A stretch of 64,000 bases of DNA from Nocardioides massiliensis (GTDB taxonomy: Bacteria > Actinomycetota > Actinomycetes > Propionibacteriales > Nocardioidaceae): the NCBI RefSeq assembly GCF_030811215.1, contig NZ_JAUSQM010000001.1:124001-188000 (forward strand). The letters run 5' to 3'. Of the stretch, positions 57,239 to 64,000 are shown one piece after another (position 1 is the stretch's first letter; each line of letters begins with the position of its first letter). The notes under the pieces were generated by a model. That model saw nothing but the letters and a program-made list of their open reading frames with translations. It searched no databases and was not told the origin of the DNA. Position numbers and translations under genes: made by a program.

Positions 57239-58555
57239 TCAGACCCCCCACAGGTAGCGCGGCTGGTAGGACACCCGGACCGTCGTGGTGGATGCGGCGT
57301 CGTCGTTGCGGCCGGCGAGGCCCAGCGGGTCGACGTTCTGCGCGACCAACAGGTGGTTGTCGCGTCCGGGGTGCAGGTGCGGCCACCCACCGGACGCGGC
57401 CGGCGGCGGTACGGCGGCGTCGGCGATGACGGCGCGGGCCCGGCGGGCGTCGGCGTTGACCGCGAGCCGCGTCGGGCCGGTGCCGCCGTCGCGGGCGGTG
57501 AGCTTCAACAGGTCGGCGTCCCACGCCCCGTCGACCAACAGGAGCCGGTCGTCGAGCCGCAGCTCCCCACCGGGCCGCGCGCGACGCGCGGCGATCACGA
57601 CCGGGACCGCGGGGGCTGCGCCGAGGCCGTCGTCGTCGGGCATCGGGTAGGGCAGCGACCCGAGGTCGACCCACCGGACCTGGTCGGTGCACTGCACCAG
57701 CACCGGCGGCATCGCCAACCCACCGACCACGGCCCGCAGGAGCACCGCACCAGCACCCGGAGTGGCCCCGACCCGCAGGAGCGCGCGTCGGCGACCCTGC
57801 GGCAGCACACCGGGCTCCCACGTGCCGACCACGGCCCAGTCCGCCAGTCCGCCGGAGGTGGGCCGGTACGACCCCGCCAGGTACCCCGCAGCGGTGACCG
57901 CCGACCCGACCGCCGGGCCCCACGATCCCGCGGCGTGCACGGTGGCCGCCTCGTTGGTGACCGCGACCAGGGGCCCCAGCATCCCGCCCGCCGCGGCCTT
58001 CTCGACCACCACCAGCGCCGGCGCCGGGACCTCCCCGAGCACCGGCGGCAGCTTCACCTGCATCGGGTGCGTCCCCGCGATGGGCGAGTTCGTGACCGTC
58101 ACCGGGTCCATGTCGACCCGGGGGCCGAGCGCGAACGGGTCAGCCGGCACCGACAACGTCGTACGCCATGTGTCGCTCTCGGCGTCCCAGTAGACCTGGT
58201 TCAACGACACCTGGTCGGCGGACGCCGCGTAGGTGTGCAGCCACCGCGGCTCCGTGCTCGGGCTCAGCTGCACCCGCAGCCAGTTCTCCTGACGCGTGAG
58301 CTCCCTCGCGAGCAGACCGAGCAGCGCCAGCGCGGCAGCCTTGCTGCCGGTCACCTTCCACGGCAACGACTGCGTACGGACACCCCACGCGCGGCCCCGC
58401 GCGCCCGGCTCCCCGTCGAGCTCGGGCATCCCGAACCCGAACCCGTCGACGAGCACCCGCGAGTCTGCCAGCTCGATGCCCTCGGCGTTGAGATCGAGGC
58501 GCACCTCGGCGTCAGCGGACGGGCCGGCGGTGAACTGGAACCGTGGCCACGTCAT
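57239..58555 (-). CDS. Phage distal tail (Dit-like) protein
   Basis: A 438-residue protein following the tape measure gene, where Dit is expected. MTWPRFQFTAGPSADAEVRL, then GVRTQSLPWKVTGSKAAALALLGLLARELTRQENWLRVQLSPSTEPRWLHTY fits the siphovirus distal-tail N-domain. The middle contains beta-rich carbohydrate-binding-like repeats (AGSYRPTSGGLADWAVVG). Start and tape-measure stop overlap by 1 base. Confidence 0.78.
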   Translation of the reverse strand: MTWPRFQFTAGPSADAEVRLDLNAEGIELADSRVLVDGFGFGMPELDGEPGARGRAWGVRTQSLPWKVTGSKAAALALLGLLARELTRQENWLRVQLSPSTEPRWLHTYAASADQVSLNQVYWDAESDTWRTTLSVPADPFALGPRVDMDPVTVTNSPIAGTHPMQVKLPPVLGEVPAPALVVVEKAAAGGMLGPLVAVTNEAATVHAAGSWGPAVGSAVTAAGYLAGSYRPTSGGLADWAVVGTWEPGVLPQGRRRALLRVGATPGAGAVLLRAVVGGLAMPPVLVQCTDQVRWVDLGSLPYPMPDDDGLGAAPAVPVVIAARRARPGGELRLDDRLLLVDGAWDADLLKLTARDGGTGPTRLAVNADARRARAVIADAAVPPPAASGGWPHLHPGRDNHLLVAQNVDPLGLAGRNDDAASTTTVRVSYQPRYLWGV

Positions 58556-61500
58556 CAGGACCGTCCCTTACTTCTGGCGGCCTGGGCCTTGTTCGTCTGG
58601 ATGATCCCCGCGGCGACACCGGCCTTCGCGCCGGCCTGGGTGCCGCGCTGGACGGCCTTCTCGGACTTCGTGATCTGCTGCTGCGCCCGCGCCTCCGCGC
58701 GCGCCTCGAGACGCTCCATCCGAGCGGTCTGGCTATCCAGAGTGCGCTCGAGTTTCGCGATGGTCGCCTCGTACTTGGCGATGTCGTTGGCGGTCACGGC
58801 GCCGGCTGCCCACCCTCCGGCGGCGCCCTGAGCGGTACGCATGTCCTGCATGAGCTGCGCGAACGCCCGGACCTCCGCGGCGGTGTCGAGGTCGCGCAGG
58901 GTCTGGATGTCGGCCTGGGTGGCGAGCAGCTCGATGACGTCGGTCGAGAGTCCCGGGACGAGCCCGACCACCGACTGCAGGAGCCGGTCGCGTTCGCGGG
59001 TGTCATTGAGGTTGGCCTGCATCTGCAGCATCGCCGCGGCGAGCCCGCCGCCCTCGGCGCCGAAGGGGTTGGCGTCGAAGATGCCACCGACGGCCGACGA
59101 GATCCGCTGCGCACGCTCGCGGAGCTGCTCGAGCGCTTCCTCGTTGGCCTTGAGCTTCTCGGTGTTCGTCTCGAAGCGCCGGGCGAGCAGCACGGACTGC
59201 CGCTGCAGATGTGCGAACTGCTTCGGGACCTGCACGCCGGCCTCGCGGAGGCCCTTGCGGAAGGTCGCGAAGGTCTGCCGGATGTCGACGGGGCTCATGC
59301 CGGTCTGCAGGTCGAACGACGACACCGCTTCGCGTCCGTCGCGACGAATCTCGCGTGCCCGCTCCCGCGCCTCGCGAATCGGTGCCCGGAGGGCGGCACG
59401 CCGGTCGCGCTGCGCCTCACGCACCATGAGCTCGATCAGCTGCCGCTCAGGGCCGACGATGCGGTCCTTGCCGGTCGCGGCGAGCTGCTTGTTGAGGTCG
59501 CGCAAGGTCTTCTCGAGCCGCACGATCTCGATCTGCTGGTCGAGGGTGTAGCGGACGGCGGTGCCGCCGCGGGCGAGCCCGACAGTGCCGCCGTCGGCGA
59601 GACGGCCGGCGTTGATCGCCTTGAGGAAGGGGCGCCACTGGTCGGCTTGGCCGTTGCGGTTGCTGATGACCTCCTCGCCGGGGGCGAGCAGGTACGGGTA
59701 GCGGTCGACGTACGGGCCGCCGTGCGGGACGGTGGACCCGTCAGCGGAGCCGGTGCCGGTGAAGTTCCTCGGGTCGATGCCGGGCTGGGGCACCTGGACG
59801 ACCGAGCGGCGCACGGTCACCGTCGGCGACACATGCGTTGCGCCGATGAGGCGCAGCGAGGTGAGGATGTCATCGGCTGCGCTCTGCGCGCTGGCCATGA
59901 GGCGGGTCGAGACCGTCGGCTCGACCTTGATCCGGTCGGTCTCCCGCAGCTTCTCAGCGAGGCGCAAGATGGCGCGCTCTGCCTCGACGTTCCCCATCAG
60001 CGCGACGAGGGTCTCGATGTCGCGCGGGGTCAGGCCGTACTTCTCGTTCAGCGCGACAATGTCGCCCTCGGTCTGCGGGATCCCCTCGGCGCGGATCTCG
60101 GTTTGCACATCTGTGGGGAGCTTCGCGAACGACCGCGCCAGGTCCTCGAGAGTGGGACCGACCCCACCGAAGGCGTCGATCGTGCTGCCGACCTGACGCT
60201 CCCACGCCTCGAAGTCCTCGACGATCCCGCGGATCTCGGTCTTCGACGAGTTGGCCAGCTCCGCCATCCGGGCAGCGCCTTCCGGGCCGGCCGCCTTCAG
60301 CTCGGCGATCAGACCCTCGGACAGACCCTTGCGCGCGGCCTCCGCAGCGTTGACCTCGAAGTCGCGCAGCGCCGCGGTCTGCTCGCGCAGCGACTCCCGC
60401 CACTCCGCCATCGACACGTCGGTGTCGAGCAACGCCTTGCGCCAGTCATCCCCGAACGACTGGGCCACGTCCCGGGCAGCGTCGCGGGACTCCTCGAGCG
60501 CCTCGCGCATCTGCTCGTGCTGCTTGATCGACGCCTCGATGCTGTCCGCGGTGACACCCTGGCTCGCCGCGAGCTCCTCGCTGGCACCGGCGGCGTCACG
60601 GTTGGCGTTCTCCACCCCGACGATCGCGTCGAGGTACCCCGGGACGAGGTTCTCGATCTCCTTCAGCGTGTAGCCAGCGTCCCGCGCGGTCTGGCGGAAC
60701 AGGTCGTAGCCGGCCGCGGCCTCCTCGATCTGGCCTTCCTGGACCATCGAGGCCAGCGTGGCGTCGAACTGAGCGAACGACTCCGCGGCGAGATCCCAGC
60801 TCTGGGTCGCGCCGGGCACCCAGGAGGTGAGCTTCTCGAACCCGCTGGTCTGCATCGCCTCGAGCGCGCTGGCGAGCCCGTCGATCTGGGCGGTGATCTT
60901 CAGCGGCCCGGAGAAGGTGCGGGCGTCGCGGGTGAAGATCTCGTCGAGCTTGGGCGCGCCCTTGACGGTGTCGGCGAGGTCGAGGACCGCGGCGCGGGTG
61001 CGCTCGAGGCCGGGGGCGGGGTCCTTGTCGCTGTCGATCTGCGCGGCGATGTAGAACGCGGCGGCGAGGCTGGTGGCGAAGCCGAAGGCCTTCCCGAGGC
61101 CCATGACCGCCGAACCGGTGGCCCGCGCAGCAGCGGTGGCACGGGGCATGTCCTTCGCGAGCGTCGCCATCGCAGCGCGGGTCTCGATGATGCGAGGAGC
61201 GGCGAGGAGGAACGCCCCGGCGGCGAGCGCCCCAGCACCGGACAGGCCCGTCAGCGCGGCGATCGCGAGCTGCACCGGCGCGGGCAGCGACTCGATCATG
61301 CGGAGCGCGTCCGCGGTCTCGTTGGCCAGGTCGACCAGGAACCCGCCGCCCTGCGGTCCGACCAGCGGGGTGGTGACAGTGGAGGCGAGGTCGCGCCACG
61401 CGGCCTTCACCCGGTCGATCGCGCCGGCGTAGGTCTGCTTGACGTTGTCCGCCGCGCCACCGAACCGCTCCTGCATACCGGCGGCGAGCGCGTCGAGAGC

Positions 61501-62220
61501 CATGCCGGCGTCGAGCGACCCGGCAGTGATCGCCTCACGGACCTGCGCCCCGGTCATCCCCATCTGGGAGCCGATGAGCTCGGCGGCGTTGATACCGCGC
61601 TGACCGAGCTGCATCAGGTCGACCGCGGTGATCTTCGACGCGGCCGAGATCTGACTCATGATGTAGGAGATCTCGGCGATCTGCTGGTTGCTGCCGCCCA
61701 TCGCGGCGACCGACTGCTGCACGGCGTCGAGGTACGGCAGGACCTTCTGGGTCTCGATGCCGAAGCCGATCATCTGCTGCTGGGCAGAGATGAAGACCTG
61801 CTTGGCGAACGGGCTGTTGCGCGCGAACGCGTCGAGCTGGTCCATCTGGGCGTTGGCCTGCTCGGCGCCGCCCAGGAGCGTGGTCATCGCTGCGCGGGAG
61901 GTCTGCTGCAGCTGGTTGTATGACACCCCGGTCTTCAGGACCAGTGCGGCGAGACCGGTGATCGCGAGGCCGTACCCGGTGGCGGCCTTGCCGGCGGTGT
62001 TCCACGCGTCGGCGTTGTTCTTCGCGGAGGCGGTGACCTCGCGGCCGAGCTGCTGCGCGCTGGTCGCGACACCACGCAGGCCGCCCGTCTGGCGCGCTGT
62101 TGAGCGCTCCATCCGGGCGGCCATGTCGTCGGTTGCCTTGCCGACCCGCAGGGCTTCCTGCAGGTACTGCGACGCCGACATCGAGAGGCGTACGACGACC
62201 GACCGGGACTCAGCGGACAA
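58555..62220 (-). CDS. Phage tape measure protein
   Basis: A 1221-residue protein, the largest of the prophage, which sets tail length. The N-terminal MERSTARQTGGLRGVATSAQQLG, the TMP_N block SYNQLQQTSRAAMTTLLGGAEQANAQMDQLDAFARNSPF and QLGQRGINAAELIGSQMGMTGAQVREAI are typical, followed by membrane-like helices (APVQLAIAALTGLSGAGALAAGAFLLAAP) and long coiled coils. It starts with TTG at 62220, with GGGAGGTGTGCG just upstream. It follows the frameshifted chaperone pair, in the classic order. Confidence 0.92.
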   Translation of the reverse strand: MSAESRSVVVRLSMSASQYLQEALRVGKATDDMAARMERSTARQTGGLRGVATSAQQLGREVTASAKNNADAWNTAGKAATGYGLAITGLAALVLKTGVSYNQLQQTSRAAMTTLLGGAEQANAQMDQLDAFARNSPFAKQVFISAQQQMIGFGIETQKVLPYLDAVQQSVAAMGGSNQQIAEISYIMSQISAASKITAVDLMQLGQRGINAAELIGSQMGMTGAQVREAITAGSLDAGMALDALAAGMQERFGGAADNVKQTYAGAIDRVKAAWRDLASTVTTPLVGPQGGGFLVDLANETADALRMIESLPAPVQLAIAALTGLSGAGALAAGAFLLAAPRIIETRAAMATLAKDMPRATAAARATGSAVMGLGKAFGFATSLAAAFYIAAQIDSDKDPAPGLERTRAAVLDLADTVKGAPKLDEIFTRDARTFSGPLKITAQIDGLASALEAMQTSGFEKLTSWVPGATQSWDLAAESFAQFDATLASMVQEGQIEEAAAGYDLFRQTARDAGYTLKEIENLVPGYLDAIVGVENANRDAAGASEELAASQGVTADSIEASIKQHEQMREALEESRDAARDVAQSFGDDWRKALLDTDVSMAEWRESLREQTAALRDFEVNAAEAARKGLSEGLIAELKAAGPEGAARMAELANSSKTEIRGIVEDFEAWERQVGSTIDAFGGVGPTLEDLARSFAKLPTDVQTEIRAEGIPQTEGDIVALNEKYGLTPRDIETLVALMGNVEAERAILRLAEKLRETDRIKVEPTVSTRLMASAQSAADDILTSLRLIGATHVSPTVTVRRSVVQVPQPGIDPRNFTGTGSADGSTVPHGGPYVDRYPYLLAPGEEVISNRNGQADQWRPFLKAINAGRLADGGTVGLARGGTAVRYTLDQQIEIVRLEKTLRDLNKQLAATGKDRIVGPERQLIELMVREAQRDRRAALRAPIREARERAREIRRDGREAVSSFDLQTGMSPVDIRQTFATFRKGLREAGVQVPKQFAHLQRQSVLLARRFETNTEKLKANEEALEQLRERAQRISSAVGGIFDANPFGAEGGGLAAAMLQMQANLNDTRERDRLLQSVVGLVPGLSTDVIELLATQADIQTLRDLDTAAEVRAFAQLMQDMRTAQGAAGGWAAGAVTANDIAKYEATIAKLERTLDSQTARMERLEARAEARAQQQITKSEKAVQRGTQAGAKAGVAAGIIQTNKAQAARSKGRS

Positions 62221-62237
62221 CGCACACCTCCCTCACG

Positions 62238-62720
62238 TCAGCGCGGTTTCTTCTCCGGCGGTTCCGGCCGGGCGGTGGTGACGCCGATCTCGAAGGGCTT
62301 CAAGGGGCCCTTCGAGTCGGGTCGGGTGTTCACGACCTGCGGACCGACGCGGTACGACACCTGCTCGCCCTTGATGGCAGTGCAGGACTGGCACACGACC
62401 TCGGCGTCGTCGGGCTTCGCGAAGAAACCCGACATCCCGGCATGCCACGCGAGCTCCACCGGCACGTGACAGCCCGGGCACTCCATCGCCTCGGCCTGCT
62501 CGAGCGCCTCGATGAGCCGGTAGTCGTCGCGCACCCACTCCGGCGACGACACCGCGCGGGTGATGCGGTTCGGGTACTCGGGGTCGTCGTAGAAGTAGTG
62601 GGTCTGCCGGACCCGGTCGCCGAGGTAAAGCGTGGGCGGGATCCCCAGCGACCGGGCCTGGATCAGCGTTCGTCGGAGCCCTGCTCCAGCAGGGTCTGCG
62701 AGAAGCCGGGCAGTTTTGGG
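62238..62720 (-). CDS. Tail assembly chaperone, -1 frameshift extension (gpT-like)
   Basis: This is the -1 frame reached from the chaperone gene at the slippery site 62714-62720. The fused protein is 357 residues: the first 199 from the chaperone, then TARLLADPAGAGLRRTLIQARSLGIPPTLYLGDRVRQTHYFYDDPEYPNRIT...CPGCHVPVELAW...CQSC. The extension carries two CxxC pairs (zinc). The open frame reaches upstream to 62846, but that part lies within the first gene and lacks a start. In lambda the G-T fusion recruits the tape measure protein; the same role is inferred. Confidence 0.85.
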   Translation of the reverse strand, partial: PKTARLLADPAGAGLRRTLIQARSLGIPPTLYLGDRVRQTHYFYDDPEYPNRITRAVSSPEWVRDDYRLIEALEQAEAMECPGCHVPVELAWHAGMSGFFAKPDDAEVVCQSCTAIKGEQVSYRVGPQVVNTRPDSKGPLKPFEIGVTTARPEPPEKKPR

Positions 62721-63310
62721 ACATCCACCCCGTCCTGGGTGCACGCCGACTGCGCTGCGTTGGCGAGCGCACCAATCTGACCGTCGGCCAGCTTCCCGCG
62801 CAGCTGGCGCACCTGGTCCTCGGTGAGCTCGGGCTCGACCGCGCACGCGGCGATCAGCTTGTCGCTGTACGCCGTCCAGCCGGCGCGGTCGTCGGACTTC
62901 TTCGGCTGGTGGCGTCGCACGAACGCGGCGTACGCGTCAGAGTCCAGCCCGCGCAGCTTCACGCGCCACGCGTCCTTCCGACGCGCGGCGGCGATCTGGC
63001 GCAGACGCTCGGCGACCGCGACCGCGCGGCCCTGCTCAGCGACGGAAGCCTCGGCGTTGACCTCGCCCTTGTAGTTCACCAGCGTGGTGAGCTCCTCGAG
63101 CAGTGCCCGCTCCTCGCCGGCGAGGTCGCCGCGGAGGTCGATGGTGACGACCCGCTCGGGGCGCCGCAGGACCCTCAGGACGTCCTCGAACGAGAACGTG
63201 CCGGCGGTCTCGGTGAACTCGGGGGTCTCGGGGCGCTGGAACGGGTTGGGCGGGGTGGCGGTGCCAGCGTCAGTGGGGTCGGTGGTGTCGCCGACAGAAC
63301 GGTCAGACAT
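62663..63310 (-). CDS. Tail assembly chaperone (gpG-like)
   Basis: A 215-residue acidic, helical protein: SFEDVLRVLRRPERVVTIDLRGDLAGEERALLEELTTL...VAVAERLRQIAAARRKDAWRVKLRGLDSDAYAAFVRRHQP. It is the first gene of the two-gene chaperone pair upstream of the tape measure. ATG at 63310 has AGGAGCACCC upstream. It ends at 62663 normally, and ribosomes that slip at CCCAAAA make the long form. Confidence 0.85.
   Translation of the reverse strand: MSDRSVGDTTDPTDAGTATPPNPFQRPETPEFTETAGTFSFEDVLRVLRRPERVVTIDLRGDLAGEERALLEELTTLVNYKGEVNAEASVAEQGRAVAVAERLRQIAAARRKDAWRVKLRGLDSDAYAAFVRRHQPKKSDDRAGWTAYSDKLIAACAVEPELTEDQVRQLRGKLADGQIGALANAAQSACTQDGVDVPKLPGFSQTLLEQGSDER
62714..62720 (-). other. Programmed -1 ribosomal frameshift site CCCAAAA
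   Basis: In the zero frame the codons read GTC-CCA-AAA-CTG, so the heptamer is C-CCA-AAA, the X-XXY-YYZ form. Slipping back one base pairs CCC-AAA and continues ACT-GCC, the frame of the gpT-like extension. Confidence 0.88.
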
Positions 63311-63320
63311 GGGTGCTCCT

Positions 63321-63359
63321 GGTGTCGAGGTGTGTCGAGGTGTCGAGGTGTCGAGGTGG
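63321..63359 (+). repeat. Short tandem repeat GGTGTCGA
   Basis: Four near-perfect copies of GGTGTCGA (one with an extra GT) lie between the major tail protein stop and the chaperone start. Confidence 0.75.
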
Positions 63360-63440
63360 TGGCGCTGAGAGGGGGAGGCGGGCGCCTCGACGTCGCCCGC
63401 CACCCCCGTTCGAGGAGGCGGCGCTAGGTGCCGCCGTGGG

Positions 63441-63959
63441 TCACGGCCCAGCAGCGGGCGCGACCGTGATGAAGTCCCACGCCTCCTTGACCTGGGCGGG
63501 GACCCGCATCTTGATGTAGCCGCCGGTCGGGCCCGGGCGCCGCGGCGTGTCGGTCTCGATCCGGGCGCCGAGGCGGATCTCGTCGCCGGCCTCCCACGGG
63601 TCGTCGGAGTCCTTGCCGGTGAGCCGGGAGTAGACCCACACCGTGGTGAGCTTGACCTTGAGCGCCGCGAACAGCGCGTCGAGGGTCGGGTCCGGGTCGC
63701 CGGTCTCGTCGAACTCGCGGAAGATCGTGGCGCCGAACTCGTAGTTCCCGGCGCCGTACGTCGGGGAGTTGTTCTTCTCCCCGACGGCGCGCTCCGCGAA
63801 CGTCTCGGAGTCGACCGCGCCGAAGGCCCAATCCTCGGCGAGGATGCCCTTCGCGGCCTGGATGCCGGCGGCGAGCTCGGTCACCGTGGGCGAGGACGGG
63901 TCCTCCGGCTTGGTGGTGAGGATGGCGATCTTCTCGTGGCCGTCGGCCAGTGAACGCAT
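63441..63959 (-). CDS. Phage major tail (tube) protein
   Basis: A 172-residue protein: KIAILTTKPEDPSSPTVTELAAGIQAAKGILAEDWAFGAVDSETFAE, then YGAGNYEFGATIFREFDETGDPDPTLDALFAALKVKLTTVWVYSR and DEIRLGARIETDTPRRPGPTGGYIKMRVPAQVKEAW. The beta-barrel pattern and position before the chaperone pair fit the siphovirus tail-tube protein. ATG at 63959 with AGGAGTAAGTC upstream. Confidence 0.8.
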   Translation of the reverse strand: MRSLADGHEKIAILTTKPEDPSSPTVTELAAGIQAAKGILAEDWAFGAVDSETFAERAVGEKNNSPTYGAGNYEFGATIFREFDETGDPDPTLDALFAALKVKLTTVWVYSRLTGKDSDDPWEAGDEIRLGARIETDTPRRPGPTGGYIKMRVPAQVKEAWDFITVAPAAGP

Positions 63960-63962
63960 GAC

Positions 63963-64000
63963 TTACTCCTGGTTCCCCGCGGCGGCCGCGGACTTGGTGC
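63963..64000 (-). CDS. 3' end of an upstream prophage gene (partial)
   Basis: Only the last residues TKSAAAAGNQE and a TAA stop (63963-63965) are visible; the rest lies beyond the window. The AGGAG of the major tail gene overlaps this stop. Confidence 0.4.
   Translation of the reverse strand, partial: TKSAAAAGNQE

Larger units (their letters stand above)
46473..64000. mobile_element. Siphovirus-like prophage (left part; right end beyond window)
   Basis: An integrase at the left, then lysis and tail genes read leftward in phage order (major tail, frameshifted chaperones, tape measure, distal tail, fibre, endolysin, spike). The structural genes look intact. Head, portal and terminase genes are not in the window. 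The left attachment site should lie in 46473-46690, but without the right end it cannot be defined. Confidence 0.9.

Noticed and set aside
58543-61923. Open frame of 1126 codons on the plus strand opposite the tape measure gene
   Set aside because: It is made of Arg/Gly/Leu/Asp-rich low-complexity sequence, as expected from the third codon positions of the opposite strand. The tape measure frame has recognisable blocks and fits phage order.
1-64000. CRISPR array
   Set aside because: No series of regularly spaced direct repeats is visible. The only tandem array is the short GGTGTCGA repeat.

Overview
The window is high-GC actinobacterial DNA, most like a Nocardioides or another member of the Propionibacteriales. 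The evidence is dense GC-rich coding, frequent GTG starts, a DUF222/HNH (13E12-type) gene, a thiol-dependent ArsC of the actinobacterial type, a SigB/SigF-type sigma factor, the gene order prfB - racemase - ftsE - ftsX - M23 peptidase - smpB, and a tmRNA whose tag (ADSKRSDFALAA) resembles that of mycobacteria. The genus is an inference. Many genes appear to be leaderless: a -10-like hexamer lies 6 or 7 nt before the start codon.

Layout. 1-14.9 kb is core or accessory chromosome: a YqgE-family protein cut by the window edge, NAD malic enzyme, a DUF3048 lipoprotein, an NlpC/P60 endopeptidase under a c-di-AMP riboswitch, an SDR, Dps with candidate metal-regulator operators, a HIT protein, a decayed winged-helix gene, DUF1697, DUF222/HNH, an arsenic cluster (arsR divergent from arsM-acr3-arsC), a CmtR-like regulator coupled to a CDF transporter, a GAF-SpoIIE phosphatase and an ECF41-type sigma factor. 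14.93-26.05 kb is an island inserted at the 3' end of ssrA and bounded by near-identical terminator plus ssrA-end repeats. It carries a five-gene, tightly coupled type I restriction operon, hsdM-hsdS-DUF4268-hsdR-DUF3644, then transposase debris and an intact IS1634-type transposase. I see no integrase in it.

26.05-46.5 kb returns to the chromosome: ssrA, an exonuclease/endonuclease/phosphatase protein, a secreted basic protein, a sodium:solute symporter with a 43-residue partner, and the amidohydrolase-smpB-M23-ftsX-ftsE-racemase-prfB operon (SmpB is the partner of the nearby ssrA RNA). Next come a GAF-ANTAR regulator, a SigB-type sigma factor, a CYP102-like P450 coupled to a Baeyer-Villiger-type monooxygenase and divergent from a TetR regulator, a methyltransferase, a secreted bacterial homologue of protein-arginine deiminase with all catalytic residues, TadE/TadG pilus genes and a DUF3263 gene.

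46.5 kb to the right edge is a siphovirus-like prophage, read mostly leftward. From right to left it has the major tail protein, tail assembly chaperones joined by a -1 ribosomal frameshift (slippery heptamer CCCAAAA in the correct phase), a tape measure protein, a distal tail protein, a 982-residue tail fibre with an S74-like chaperone end, a run of small membrane and coiled-coil proteins (lysis region), an M15-type endolysin, a tail spike with three sialidase-type Asp-boxes, and a tyrosine integrase at the left end. Head and terminase genes must lie beyond 64 kb.
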